Source: Taibaiella soli
GTDB taxonomy: Bacteria > Bacteroidota > Bacteroidia > Chitinophagales > Chitinophagaceae
DNA: 64,000 nucleotides
NCBI RefSeq assembly: GCF_003236175.1
Contig: NZ_QKTW01000015.1
Span: 62,001 to 126,000, forward strand
Reading direction: 5' to 3'
In this document: in pieces, positions 25,355 to 33,362 of the stretch
How positions within the stretch are numbered: position 1 is the stretch's first letter
Layout: each line of letters begins with the position of its first letter
The notes under the pieces: model-generated
What the model saw: the letters and a program-made list of their open reading frames with translations, nothing else
The model's database searches: none
What the model was told of the DNA's origin: nothing
Translations under genes and position numbers: made by a program

Positions 25355-26149
25355 CTACGCTTGCACTGTATAATAAACGCAAGTCGTCAAAAAATTTCTC
25401 AGGTATGGCAAATACGTGATCGGTTTCCATTGTTCACGCGGTTGCAGACCAAATTTGTATTTGTAAATCGGATTGATGAGATAATGTTGCTTGTTCATTA
25501 CCTTAAGACCACTCGCCTTTATAATCCGCTCAAAACGCTCAATGCTGATCTGTGTATCATGGATATCCATCAGTTCATTAATCACACCTTCCGGTTCACC
25601 AGCTATTTTAAGAATGCCCTTATAGATTGGTTTTGGAAGAATATGGTAATAGGGCAATTTGCTCGTCAGTTTTTTGGCACCAATCTGCTGGTGGCCACCG
25701 AAAGGCATATACCACGGCGGAAAGCCAAAGAAAATCTGGCCGCCCGGTTTCAGGAATTTTTTCAGATAAGGAATAAAACGTTCCTGCTCCGGAATGTGTT
25801 CGATTGCATCTTTTAGAATAATTACATCGAAGAATCCGGCAAAACGCTGCAGAAAGGCTTCATCGTAAACATTCTGGCAAACGAACGCCATCTTGCCTTC
25901 GCTCACTTCTTTTGCCAGTATACGATTGGCGATTTCAATACGATGTGCGGCAAGATCAACGCCTACGCAAAAACAGCCCTTCTCTGCAAACGGCAACAGA
26001 ACACCGCCTTCACCCGTACCAATTTCCATCACGTTCGTTCCCGCTCCCAGTTTATGCGTCTTTTCGATAAAGGGCAAAACATAAGATCGTGAATTATCTA
26101 CCTGTTGGTCATACCGAGCCTGCTCGTCGGAGTGCTGCTTTAGTGCCAA
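25355..26149 (-). CDS. Class I SAM-dependent methyltransferase
   Basis: 264 residues from TTG at 26149. No ATG is available at the 5' end; the frame stays open back to a stop at 26191 and the extra residues (SPSKKIIALAL) look coherent, so ATT or ATC a few codons upstream is also possible. SAM-binding motif I is VMEIGTGEGG at about 40-49; motif II acidic end is CVGVDLAA; post-motif VIILKDAIEHIPE fits methyltransferase type 11. The C-terminal half (PWYMPFGGHQQIG, HYLINPIYKYKFG) resembles enzymes acting on lipids or small molecules, but the substrate is unknown. It follows the aroG-CM gene by 55 bases and may be co-transcribed. Confidence 0.85.
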   Translation of the reverse strand: MALKQHSDEQARYDQQVDNSRSYVLPFIEKTHKLGAGTNVMEIGTGEGGVLLPFAEKGCFCVGVDLAAHRIEIANRILAKEVSEGKMAFVCQNVYDEAFLQRFAGFFDVIILKDAIEHIPEQERFIPYLKKFLKPGGQIFFGFPPWYMPFGGHQQIGAKKLTSKLPYYHILPKPIYKGILKIAGEPEGVINELMDIHDTQISIERFERIIKASGLKVMNKQHYLINPIYKYKFGLQPREQWKPITYLPYLRNFLTTCVYYTVQA

Positions 26150-26204
26150 TGCAATGATTTTTTTAGAAGGGGAAAGATAATCAGTTTTTTAATTGTTGTG
26201 CCGC

Positions 26205-27260
26205 TCACTGCAATATTTCGAGCTGGCGCTTGACGCTTTCATCGTGAATTTTCTGATATAGTGCTACAATAAATGATTCTGGCAGATTATGTTTACGGGC
26301 GAGTGCGGAACGTGTTTCCACAATCTCCCGCCAGCGATCTGGCTGATACGCTGTCATATTGCAATCCTTCTTTACACTCCCGATTCGCTCGCTGAGTTCC
26401 ATTCTCCTTGCCAAAAGATCGATTACTTCTGCATCCAGACTGTCCATCAGTTGACGCAAATATTCCAGCTCTACCGATTTATTCATATCTGCTGAGTACT
26501 GCTGACGAATCACTAGTTCCAGCAATAATGTTTGCAAAGCTTGTGGGGTGATTTGCTGCGCTGCATCGCTCCATGCTTCATCCGGATTTGGATGGGTTTC
26601 AATCATCAATCCGTCGAAATGCATGTCCATAGCTTTTTGTGCTACTTCTGCCACTTTATCCCGGCGACCGGTAATATGGCTTGGGTCACAGATAATTGCC
26701 AGGTCACGGCGACGACGTTTTAATTCTACGGGAATCGCCCAATTGGGTTGATTTCTATAAGCAGAAGAACCTTTATAAGAAGAAAAACCACGATGAATCG
26801 CAGCAACTTCCTGCACGTCAGCACGTTCTATTCTTTCAATACCACCCAACCACAGATCAGTGTCCGGATTTACCGGATTTTTTACCATTACGGGCACTTT
26901 TACACCACGCAATGCATCGGCCAGTTTCTGCACCTGAAATGGATTGACCGTTGTACGTGCGCCGATCCACAATACAGATATACCATATTTCAGTGCCAGC
27001 TCAATATGAGCTGGTTCCGCCACTTCTACGCCAACTGGCAGTTGGTACCGTTCCTGCACCTCTTGCAGCCACTCCAGCGCCTGTTCACCGTTTCCTTCAA
27101 AAGACCCGGGACGCGTACGGGGCTTCCAAACGCCTGCTCTAAAAAGTTGAATCTGCATTGTTTTCAGTGCAGTGGCCGTTTCCAGAATCTGTTCCTGACT
27201 TTCTGCACTGCACGGACCAGCAATCACGAAAGGCTTGCCCGCATTTTTGAAATAAGACAT
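26205..27260 (-). CDS. Bifunctional DAHP synthase/chorismate mutase
   Basis: 351 residues. Residues about 1-260 are a type I DAHP synthase of the short KDO8P-synthase-like class: GPCSAES metal/PEP loop at 15-21, FRAGVWKPRTRPGSFEG, VMVKNP, CDPSHITGRR and METHPNP-like IETHPNPDEAWSDA. Residues about 272-351 are an AroQ-type chorismate mutase helix bundle (LRQLMDSLDAEVIDLLARRMEL, IGSVKK, REIVETRSALA). Together they commit carbon to aromatic amino acids and divert chorismate to prephenate; the fusion usually gives feedback control through the mutase domain. This order of domains is common in Bacteroidetes. aroE sits 2.8 kb away on the other strand. Confidence 0.94.
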   Translation of the reverse strand: MSYFKNAGKPFVIAGPCSAESQEQILETATALKTMQIQLFRAGVWKPRTRPGSFEGNGEQALEWLQEVQERYQLPVGVEVAEPAHIELALKYGISVLWIGARTTVNPFQVQKLADALRGVKVPVMVKNPVNPDTDLWLGGIERIERADVQEVAAIHRGFSSYKGSSAYRNQPNWAIPVELKRRRRDLAIICDPSHITGRRDKVAEVAQKAMDMHFDGLMIETHPNPDEAWSDAAQQITPQALQTLLLELVIRQQYSADMNKSVELEYLRQLMDSLDAEVIDLLARRMELSERIGSVKKDCNMTAYQPDRWREIVETRSALARKHNLPESFIVALYQKIHDESVKRQLEILQ

Positions 27261-27268
27261 ACTGTTTG

Positions 27269-27276
27269 CAAATTTA
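27269..27276 (-). promoter_or_regulatory. -7 box for the DAHP synthase/chorismate mutase gene
   Basis: Minus-strand TAAATTTG fits TAnnTTTG and sits only 8 bases upstream of the ATG, so the mRNA leader would be extremely short. Confidence 0.5.
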
Positions 27277-27364
27277 AGCGTTGTCGAGCAGTTGCTGAAG
27301 AATTGTGAAGTTGCTGATTTGTAAAGTTTCGAAAGCTGCAGCTCAACTAATCTACATTATTGAC

Positions 27365-27388
27365 CCTTTAACGATTTAACCAGTTTAC
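27365..27388. repeat. Octamer-period array upstream of truB
   Basis: Three 8-base units, CCTTTAAC, GATTTAAC and CAGTTTAC, end 12 bases before the truB -7 box. Confidence 0.55.
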
Positions 27389-27400
27389 CGTGCAGCAACG

Positions 27401-27408
27401 TACCTTTG
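27401..27408 (+). promoter_or_regulatory. -7 box for truB
   Basis: TACCTTTG fits TAnnTTTG. The ATG at 27414 is only five bases downstream, which would give a leaderless or nearly leaderless mRNA and also argues against the GTG start at 27390. Confidence 0.55.
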
Positions 27409-27413
27409 CCGCC

Positions 27414-28118
27414 ATGAATAACATGCCATCATTAGCTGAGTTGAAGCAAGGAACCGTGATTTTGATCGATAAACCTTATCGCTGGACTTCTTTTGACGCA
27501 TTAAAAAAACTGCGCAAACCGGTGCAAGCCAAATTGGGCCACGCCGGCACACTTGATCCATTAGCAACTGGTCTTTTGATCTGTTGTACAGGAAGTTTTA
27601 CGAAAAAAATCGTTGATTATCAGAAAATGCCTAAAGAATATACGGGCATCATACACCTCGGCGCCAGCACCCCAACTTATGATCTGGAAAGCGAACCGGA
27701 AGATCCAAAGCCTTTTGCACATCTCACCGAAGCCGATATTTTAAAAGCAACAGAAAAATTTACCGGAACAATTATGCAGGTTCCACCGATCCATTCCGCC
27801 ATCAAGAAAGATGGAAAACGTGCTTATGAACTGGCAAGAAAGGGACAAGAAATTGTGCTGGATGCCCGCCCAATTACCATTTCAACTTTTGAAATTACCA
27901 AGTTTGAATTACCAGAAGTGCATTTCCGCGTGGCTTGCAGCACAGGTACTTATATTCGTTCGCTGGCAAATGATTTTGGGCAAGAACTCGGGTGCGGTGG
28001 TTATTTACAGGAGCTAAGAAGAACGAAAATCGGCGATTTTGATGTGGACAATGCTTATTCGGTAAATGAATGGGTAGATTATCTGAAAGCGGCGCACGAG
28101 GCGGGGAATGGGCAATAG
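27414..28118 (+). CDS. truB: tRNA pseudouridine-55 synthase
   Basis: Isomerises U55 in the TΨC arm of tRNA. 234 residues from the ATG at 27414. Family motifs: ILIDKPYRWTSFDAL at 16-30, LGHAGTLDPLATGLL with catalytic Asp48, YTGIIHLGASTPTYDLE, QVPPIHSAIKKDGKRAYELAR, and the CSTGTYIRSLANDFG strand. The last residues GNGQ and the stop are encoded by the beginning of a 7-base-period repeat array, so the C-terminal tail may be non-native. TruB's PUA-like C-terminal domain is absent, as in many Bacteroidetes. Confidence 0.95.
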   Translation: MNNMPSLAELKQGTVILIDKPYRWTSFDALKKLRKPVQAKLGHAGTLDPLATGLLICCTGSFTKKIVDYQKMPKEYTGIIHLGASTPTYDLESEPEDPKPFAHLTEADILKATEKFTGTIMQVPPIHSAIKKDGKRAYELARKGQEIVLDARPITISTFEITKFELPEVHFRVACSTGTYIRSLANDFGQELGCGGYLQELRRTKIGDFDVDNAYSVNEWVDYLKAAHEAGNGQ

Positions 28119-28134
28119 TCAATGGGCAATGGTG
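28107..28134. repeat. Heptamer-period array over the truB stop codon
   Basis: Four 7-base units: AATGGGC, AATAGTC, AATGGGC, AATGGTG. The stop codon TAG of truB lies inside the second unit. Confidence 0.65.
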
Positions 28135-28142
28135 CGTAAATG

Positions 28143-28231
28143 CTTCGACTCCGCTCAGCCTGACAAGCTTTTTCATCATTCTGAGCTTCTTCGCTGTCCT
28201 AAACATTGTCATACTGAACGTAGTCAAAGGA
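28143..28231. repeat. Imperfect inverted repeat, REP-like dispersed element
   Basis: Left arm 28143-28165 contains TTCGACTCCGCTCAG and TGACA; right arm 28207-28231 contains TGTCATACTGAACGTAGTC in the opposite sense. The arms resemble the GTCATCCTGAGCGNAGTCGAAG type of dispersed intergenic repeat that I recall from several Bacteroidetes genomes. About 40 bases of spacer. Confidence 0.6.
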
Positions 28232-28248
28232 GATCGCCAACACGAACC

Positions 28249-28290
28249 AGCTTTGAGCTTTAGGCTTTAGGTCTTAGGCTTTCAGCTAAA
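28249..28290. repeat. Heptamer-period array, six units
   Basis: Six consecutive 7-base units, starting AGCTTTG, AGCTTTA, GGCTTTA, with no spacing error. Consensus RGCTTTA. Confidence 0.75.
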
Positions 28291-28299
28291 AATAAAATA

Positions 28300-28325
28300 T
28301 AAAGAGCCGGCATGCCGGCTCTTTT
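28300..28325. terminator. Bidirectional terminator
   Basis: A 24-base perfect palindrome with arms AAAGAGCCGGCA/TGCCGGCTCTTT between convergent truB and the DUF2795 gene. Confidence 0.85.
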
Positions 28326-28331
28326 CGTGTT

Positions 28332-28553
28332 TTAATATTCGTCTTCGTTAAAGAAAAAGTCTTCCTGAGTTGGATAATCAGGCCAGATATCTTCAATGCC
28401 TTCATAAATTTCGCCTTCGTCGTCCAGCTCCTGCAGGTTTTCTACTACTTCGAGCGGGGCGCCGGAACGGATCGCGTAATCAATCAGTTCGTCTTTGGTT
28501 GCTGGCCATGGTGCATCTTCAAGATGTGAAGCAAGTTCAAGTGTCCAAAACAT
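28332..28553 (-). CDS. DUF2795 domain protein
   Basis: 73 residues, very acidic, with the DUF2795 pattern: WTLELASHLEDAPWPATKDELIDYAIR near the start, GAPLEVVENLQEL, then IWPDYPTQEDFFFNEDEY at the C-terminus. Small cytosolic protein that is strongly conserved in Bacteroidetes; its biochemical role is unknown to me. It has its own well-formed promoter and shares a terminator with truB, so it is a single-gene unit. Confidence 0.85.
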   Translation of the reverse strand: MFWTLELASHLEDAPWPATKDELIDYAIRSGAPLEVVENLQELDDEGEIYEGIEDIWPDYPTQEDFFFNEDEY

Positions 28554-28588
28554 ATTATAAAATTTTAATATCTATATACTAGTTTCGG

Positions 28589-28619
28589 CAAATGTAAGCG
28601 TTCATTTAAGAAATACAAA
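28589..28619 (-). promoter_or_regulatory. Promoter of the DUF2795 gene
   Basis: Minus-strand TTTG (28616-28619), 19-base spacer, TACATTTG (28589-28596). This matches the Bacteroidetes TTTG-N19-TAnnTTTG pattern and gives a leader of about 30 bases. Confidence 0.75.
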
Positions 28620-28738
28620 TTTTATCCTTTTAAAGGTTTCTGAACTTTTTTATTTGCCCGATCCTAAATTTATATTTCAGGACGGATAATCATAGTCAGA
28701 GAGTTGGTATTACCCGCATTTTGATTCATTTTTACAGC

Positions 28739-29425
28739 ATGCTCACTGCAAAAAGCCTTTTTAAAAATTACGGCAGTCTCTCGGTAGTAAAAGATGTTTC
28801 TCTTCATGTAAACGAAGGGGAGATTATTTCTATTGTGGGTGCTTCGGGTGCCGGAAAAAGTACTTTGCTGCACCTTTTAGGTGCGTTGGACAAGCCGGAT
28901 CGGGGCAGTGTACTGATCAATAACACTGATATTTTTAAACTGAGCAGCAAAAAACAAGCACAGTTTCGCAACAAAAACCTCGGGTTTGTATTTCAGTTCC
29001 ACCATCTTTTACCAGAATTTACCGCGGTGGAAAATGTCTCCATGCCGCTCTGGATCAATAAAGAAGGCAAAAAAGAGGCGATGATGAAAGCAGAAAAAAT
29101 GCTGGAAGTCGTAGGTCTTTCGGGGCGGTTAAACAACAAACCTTCAGAGCTTTCCGGCGGTGAACAACAACGGGTCGCAATTGCCCGCGCACTCATCAAT
29201 AAGCCGTCTCTGATCATGGCAGATGAGCCTACGGGCAACCTGGATAGTGCAAATGCACAAGCCATCCACCAATTATTTTTAGACCTCCGGGAACAAATGG
29301 GACAGACTTTTGTGATGATTACGCACAACGAAGAATTGGCTGGAATGACCGACAGGACGCTAACTATGAAGGATGGAAGGATCGTCAGCGAACAAATTCA
29401 CGCAATAGAAAAAACCACGATCTGA
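28739..29425 (+). CDS. lolD: ABC transporter ATPase, LolD-like
   Basis: 228 residues from ATG 28739. Walker A GASGAGKST at 34-42, Q-loop FQFHHLLPEFT, signature LSGGEQQR, Walker B LIMADEPTGNLD and H-loop MITHN are all present. The FQFHHLLPEF loop is characteristic of LolD, the ATPase that drives release of outer-membrane lipoproteins from the inner membrane with LolC/E. No permease gene is adjacent, so assignment to Lol rather than to another MacB-class exporter rests on the loop sequence. Upstream gap of 185 bases holds the divergent DUF2795 promoter. Confidence 0.85.
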   Translation: MLTAKSLFKNYGSLSVVKDVSLHVNEGEIISIVGASGAGKSTLLHLLGALDKPDRGSVLINNTDIFKLSSKKQAQFRNKNLGFVFQFHHLLPEFTAVENVSMPLWINKEGKKEAMMKAEKMLEVVGLSGRLNNKPSELSGGEQQRVAIARALINKPSLIMADEPTGNLDSANAQAIHQLFLDLREQMGQTFVMITHNEELAGMTDRTLTMKDGRIVSEQIHAIEKTTI

Positions 29426-29455
29426 AAACTCATTTTCAAAGAATTCAGGTTTCTC

Positions 29456-29485
29456 TTTGCCTTTTTGTCAAAAAGTATATTTTTG
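29456..29485 (+). promoter_or_regulatory. Promoter of acpP-fabF-rnc
   Basis: TTTG at 29456-29459, 18-base spacer, TATTTTTG at 29478-29485, 27 bases before the acpP ATG. Confidence 0.75.
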
Positions 29486-29512
29486 CACTCATAAAATTAA
29501 ATTGCATTAGCC

Positions 29513-29749
29513 ATGTCTGAAATTGCAAATCGCGTTAAGAAAATCATCGTGGACAAATTGGGTGTAGACGAATCTGAAGTTACTCAGGAAGCAAGCTTCA
29601 CAAACGACCTGGGCGCAGATTCTCTCGATACAGTAGAACTGATCATGGAATTCGAAAAAGAATTCAACATCTCTATTCCTGATGAACAAGCTGAAACCAT
29701 CACTACAGTAGGTCAAGCTGTTGCTTATCTCGAAGAACACGTAAAGTAA
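29513..29749 (+). CDS. acpP: Acyl carrier protein
   Basis: 78 residues, acidic four-helix carrier of growing acyl chains. The [10 protein letters not shown] motif at 35-44 places the phosphopantetheine-bearing Ser at residue 37. N-terminal [19 protein letters not shown] and C-terminal [11 protein letters not shown] are typical. First gene of an acpP-fabF-rnc operon, 34 bases ahead of fabF, with a good promoter upstream. The same order occurs widely in Bacteroidetes. Confidence 0.97.
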   Translation: MSEIANRVKKIIVDKLGVDESEVTQEASFTNDLGADSLDTVELIMEFEKEFNISIPDEQAETITTVGQAVAYLEEHVK

Positions 29750-29783
29750 TTATTCTACACTACACAAGTAACTGAATTATTTA

Positions 29784-31043
29784 ATGAATTTACCGTACAA
29801 ACGCGTTGTCGTTACCGGTATCGGTGCCCTGACTCCATTGGGTAATACCGTACCTGAATATTGGGATGGACTCATCAATGGTGTTTCGGGCGCCGACTTC
29901 ATTAAGCAGTTTGATGTTACTAAGTTTAAGACCAAATTTGCCTGCGAGGTTAAGAACTTCAATCCTGAAGATTATTTTGACCGCAAAGAAGCCCGCAAGC
30001 TCGATCGCTTCTCGCAACTCGCTATTATTGCTGCAGATCAGGCAGTAAAACAGGCTGGTCTTACCGACGAGGGTATCAACAAAGATCGCGTCGGTGTTAT
30101 CTGGGGTTCCGGAATCGGTGGTATGATCACCTTCATTGAAGAAATGAAGCAATTCAGCGCCGGTGATGGCACGCCAAGATTCAATCCTTTCTTTATTCCT
30201 AAGCTGATTCTTGACATTGCGCCAGGTCATATTTCTATGAAATATGGTTTCCGTGGTCCAAACTTTGCAACGGTCAGTGCCTGTGCTTCTTCTACAAATG
30301 CCATCATCGATGCACTCACTTATATCCGTCTGGGTAAAGCGAATGCCATCATTTGCGGTGGTTCCGAAGCTGTAGTGACAGAAGCCGGTATTGGTGGTTT
30401 CAATGCGATGAAAGCGTTGTCTGAACGTAACGATGATCCAAAAACTGCCAGCCGTCCTTTCGACCTGGATCGTGATGGATTTGTACTCGGCGAAGGCGCC
30501 GGTGCTATCGTACTGGAAGAATACGAACACGCTAAAGCGCGTGGTGCACACATTATTGCTGAGATTGCCGGCGGAGGCATGAGCGCAGATGCTTATCACC
30601 TCACCGCACCACATCCGGAAGGACTGGGCGTAATCAATGTAATGACCAATGCACTGGAAGATGCAGGTATGAAACCGGAAGACATTGATTATATCAATGT
30701 GCATGGTACTTCTACCCCGCTCGGCGATGTTGCTGAGCTCATCGGTATCCAGAAAGTATTTGGCGAGCACGCGTATAATGTCAATATCAGTTCTACCAAA
30801 TCAATGACCGGCCACTTACTTGGTGGTGCAGGTGCTATTGAAGCAGTAGCCAGCATTCTTTCTGTGGTTAATGATATGGTTCCTCCTACCATCAACCACT
30901 TTACAGATGACCCGGCTATTGATTCCAGACTCAATCTCACTTTCCACAAGGCACAACGTCGTACTGTACGCGCTGCTTTGAGTAATACCTTTGGATTCGG
31001 CGGCCATAATGCTACTGTGATTTTCAAAAAATTTGAAGATTAA
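29784..31043 (+). CDS. fabF: 3-oxoacyl-ACP synthase II
   Basis: 419 residues, full length. Condenses malonyl-ACP with acyl-ACP during fatty acid elongation. Catalytic triad: Cys167 in SACASST, His307 in VHGTSTP and His344 in MTGHLLGGAG. The glycine-rich end FGFGGHNATVIF is intact. It follows acpP and precedes rnc by three bases; the rnc start is in the same frame as fabF, right after its stop. The long frame on the opposite strand of this gene is an artefact. Confidence 0.97.
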   Translation: MNLPYKRVVVTGIGALTPLGNTVPEYWDGLINGVSGADFIKQFDVTKFKTKFACEVKNFNPEDYFDRKEARKLDRFSQLAIIAADQAVKQAGLTDEGINKDRVGVIWGSGIGGMITFIEEMKQFSAGDGTPRFNPFFIPKLILDIAPGHISMKYGFRGPNFATVSACASSTNAIIDALTYIRLGKANAIICGGSEAVVTEAGIGGFNAMKALSERNDDPKTASRPFDLDRDGFVLGEGAGAIVLEEYEHAKARGAHIIAEIAGGGMSADAYHLTAPHPEGLGVINVMTNALEDAGMKPEDIDYINVHGTSTPLGDVAELIGIQKVFGEHAYNVNISSTKSMTGHLLGGAGAIEAVASILSVVNDMVPPTINHFTDDPAIDSRLNLTFHKAQRRTVRAALSNTFGFGGHNATVIFKKFED

Positions 31044-31046
31044 GCT

Positions 31047-31763
31047 TTGCGACGGTTCACGTCACGTATCCTGCACTTTTTTTCGCCTAACAAGCAACTT
31101 GTCTCTCAACTAGAGCACATACTCGGTTTTACACCCGATCATCTGCCCTATTATCAGTTAGCTTTGATGCACCGTTCTAAGATTGAAGAACTGGCACAAA
31201 ACAACGAGCGGCTGGAGTTTTTGGGTGATGCCATGCTGGGCGCTATTGTAGCGGAATATCTTTTCAAGAAGTATCCGACGCAGCCGGAAGGTTATCTGAC
31301 CGAAATGCGCTCCCGTATCGTACGCCGTGAAACATTGAATAATGTGGCACTGCGCATGGGTTTGCACAAAATGGTTCAGTACAACCAGAATGATCGTGGC
31401 CTCAGCCGCAGTCATATCTTCGGTAACGCACTGGAAGCCTTAATTGGTGCCGTTTATCTCGACAAAGGTTTTGTAAAGACCCGTCAGTTCATCCTCAACC
31501 AGATGATTCGTCCGTATATCGATATCGAGAATATTGAGAATACAGACACGAACTATAAGAACAAATTGCTGAGCTGGGCACAGCGCGGCAGTCATATGCT
31601 TACGTTTGATACGCTGGATGAAAAAATGGAAGGTTCGCGCAAGTTGTTTACCATCGGTATTGTGCTGGATGGCGAACTGGTTGCGAGCGGAACGGGCTAC
31701 AATAAAAAAGAAGCAGGTCAGGTAGCTGCGCAAAAAGCGCTGGAGCAACTCAATATCTCTTAA
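31047..31763 (+). CDS. rnc: Ribonuclease III
   Basis: 238 residues. Double-stranded RNA endonuclease for rRNA processing. Signature NERLEFLGDAMLG at 53-65, with the metal-binding acidic residues; second acidic site GNALEALIGAVYLD near 131. The C-terminal double-stranded RNA-binding domain runs from about 168 (NYKNKLLSWAQ) to KKEAGQVAAQKALEQL. The start is TTG, three bases after the fabF stop; no in-frame ATG lies near the 5' end, and start-stop proximity suggests coupled translation. The stop is 10 bases from the end of the convergent membrane protein gene with no terminator between. Confidence 0.95.
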   Translation: MRRFTSRILHFFSPNKQLVSQLEHILGFTPDHLPYYQLALMHRSKIEELAQNNERLEFLGDAMLGAIVAEYLFKKYPTQPEGYLTEMRSRIVRRETLNNVALRMGLHKMVQYNQNDRGLSRSHIFGNALEALIGAVYLDKGFVKTRQFILNQMIRPYIDIENIENTDTNYKNKLLSWAQRGSHMLTFDTLDEKMEGSRKLFTIGIVLDGELVASGTGYNKKEAGQVAAQKALEQLNIS

Positions 31764-31773
31764 TTCCTTTTAA

Positions 31774-32121
31774 TTATTTATCCTTATCATCGACATGCAG
31801 TCGGTGAAACAACCTATGTGCCGCTGGCGCAAGGATGATGCCTATGTTGGTAATAAATGCCACGCCGCTGAACAGTGCGTAGGCAGAGGAAAATAATTTA
31901 CCACCCACCGATTTTATTTCTACTACTGGCCCCATGCCGCTCAAGATCATGGAAGCATTGTGCAATGCATCTATCCAGGGAGTACCGTCAGTAAGGTGAT
32001 AACCAACCACGCCAATTGCAAGGCAAAAGAACAACAACACACAGGCAATAAAAACATGATAAGCCATGCGTTTATAGAACACGCGCATCGGCGCTAATTT
32101 CTGCTTGCGACTTTCATACAT
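31774..32121 (-). CDS. Two-helix membrane protein with a pore-loop-like segment, function unknown
   Basis: 115 residues. Helix 1 about 19-41 (AYHVFIACVLLFFCLAIGVVGYH); helix 2 about 78-100 (LFSSAYALFSGVAFITNIGIILAP). Between them lies DALHNASMILSGMGPVVEIKSVGGK, a short amphipathic stretch with a Gly-Met-Gly centre. The TM-short helix-TM arrangement resembles Ion_trans_2 potassium-channel pores, but the selectivity motif TxGYGD is absent. The tail RLFHRLHVDDKDK is basic and polar. It lies 26 bases downstream of dgkA on the same strand. The channel idea is inference; otherwise a conserved hypothetical. Confidence 0.7.
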   Translation of the reverse strand: MYESRKQKLAPMRVFYKRMAYHVFIACVLLFFCLAIGVVGYHLTDGTPWIDALHNASMILSGMGPVVEIKSVGGKLFSSAYALFSGVAFITNIGIILAPAAHRLFHRLHVDDKDK

Positions 32122-32147
32122 AGTGATCTAAAGTTGAATTGACCGGT

Positions 32148-32522
32148 CTAAAATAATGCTATAATCTTTGGAAGGAAAATAATCATGCCCGTAATAAAGG
32201 CAAATGCTGCCGTCACAAGCACGCCACCGGCTGCCAGGTCTTTTGTCTTTTTTATCAATGGATGAATTTCAGGAGAAATCTTATCGCAAAGCGTTTCGAG
32301 GGCGGTGTTAAACATCTCCGCAGCGAAAACCAATGTGATTGCCAGCAATACAAACAACCATTCGGTACGAGAAATATGCAACGCGAAGCTTGCAATAACA
32401 GCCAATATTGCGGCTATAAGATGAAGCCTGGCATTCGGCTCACTCTTCCAGAAGTCTTTAATTCCGGCCAATGCAAAGGTGAAACTTTTTAACCTGCTGC
32501 TGAAGGAAAGCTTTTTCTGCAT
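32148..32522 (-). CDS. dgkA: Diacylglycerol/undecaprenol kinase (DgkA family)
   Basis: 124 residues, the normal length for this tiny integral membrane kinase. N-terminal amphipathic helix (SRLKSFTFALAGIKDFW), three membrane helices, and the catalytic signature FAAEMFNTALETLCD at about 65-79 with the Glu and Asn that bind metal-ATP, then the KKTKDLAAGGVLV stretch. In Gram-positive relatives the preferred substrate is undecaprenol, in enteric bacteria diacylglycerol; which applies here cannot be read. It probably shares a transcript with the downstream two-helix protein. Confidence 0.92.
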   Translation of the reverse strand: MQKKLSFSSRLKSFTFALAGIKDFWKSEPNARLHLIAAILAVIASFALHISRTEWLFVLLAITLVFAAEMFNTALETLCDKISPEIHPLIKKTKDLAAGGVLVTAAFAFITGMIIFLPKIIALF

Positions 32523-32663
32523 TGGAAAATTTTGATGATTTGCTGTTTAAAAATTCAAATAAATATTGAATAAAAAATAAAACAATACGAATTCGTTTGT
32601 AACTTATACATAATTACTTTACGCTTGATTTTTTATTCATAAACAGAGCAAATAACAAGTCCT

Positions 32664-33362
32664 ATGCTTTCAAAAAAATCTCTCGTTACGGCAAGTATTG
32701 CGTTGCTCCCATTTACACAGGCAGCTGCTAAGGTTCACATCAAAGCAGGACCAGAAGCAGGCATCAATTTTACAGACATCTGGTTAAAAGCCAATGGCAA
32801 CAAATATTCAAGCAGCATGTCACCCGGACTTAAGATCGGTGGTGTGGTAGACTTCGGCTTTAATAAGTTAATCTCGTTTCAACCAGGCCTGTTTTTTACA
32901 CAAAAAGGCGCCACCACTACATTGGCTAGTTATAATAGCTCCGGGGCATATGTCAGTGTGAAACGCAAAATCAGAATGAACTACATCGAAGTTCCACTGA
33001 ATGTACTTTTTAAACTTGGTTATTCTCATGAAGGCCACTTTGAAGTTGGCGGCGGTCCTTATGTAGCATTTGCCGTAGGCGGAAAAGTAAAATTAAAATA
33101 TTCTGAACCCGCGACCGGCACCACTCAGGAAACTACCAATTCGCTGAATATCGGTGACGCCGCTACAGATGATGTGAAAAGCATGGACGCCGGCATCAAT
33201 TTCGTAGGCGGTTATCAATGGAAAGCGGGTGTCATTCTCCGTGCGCAACTCGCATTTGGCGTACCAAACATATTGCCTGAAGGAAATTCAGACAACCATA
33301 TGCGCAACTGGGGATTTGGAGTTTCGGCAGGCTACCTTTTCAACTGCAGTAAGAAACATTAA
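32664..33362 (+). CDS. Outer-membrane β-barrel (porin-like), copy 1
   Basis: 232 residues. Signal peptide about 1-22 (SLVTASIALLPFTQAAAK). Alternating hydrophobic strands with Gly turns (KAGPEAGINFTDIWL, LKIGGVVDFGFNKLISFQPGLFFTQKGA, RMNYIEVPLNVLFKLGY, FEVGGGPYVAFAVGGK) match the small PorT-like/outer-membrane β-barrel domain. The last strand ends GYLFNCSKKH. Copy 2 follows at 33567. Immediately after the stop lies a 30-base fossil of the paaD 3' end on the minus strand, showing that the duplication unit was larger than the gene. Function unknown. Confidence 0.88.
   Translation: MLSKKSLVTASIALLPFTQAAAKVHIKAGPEAGINFTDIWLKANGNKYSSSMSPGLKIGGVVDFGFNKLISFQPGLFFTQKGATTTLASYNSSGAYVSVKRKIRMNYIEVPLNVLFKLGYSHEGHFEVGGGPYVAFAVGGKVKLKYSEPATGTTQETTNSLNIGDAATDDVKSMDAGINFVGGYQWKAGVILRAQLAFGVPNILPEGNSDNHMRNWGFGVSAGYLFNCSKKH
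33270..33349. repeat. 80-bp perfect direct repeat, copy 1
   Basis: Identical base for base to 34179-34258, including third codon positions, at the 3' end of both barrel genes. The rest of the two genes has diverged clearly. Confidence 0.9.

Noticed and set aside
26748-27308. 186-aa plus-strand frame opposite the DAHP synthase gene
   Set aside because: Antisense to a well-conserved enzyme; no family features.
27390-27413. GTG start for truB, eight codons earlier
   Set aside because: It would place the start before the -7 box and add residues not typical of TruB.
29790-30770. 326-aa minus-strand open frame opposite fabF
   Set aside because: Complete overlap with an unmistakable fabF; composition (many Cys, His, Arg) is typical of antisense frames.
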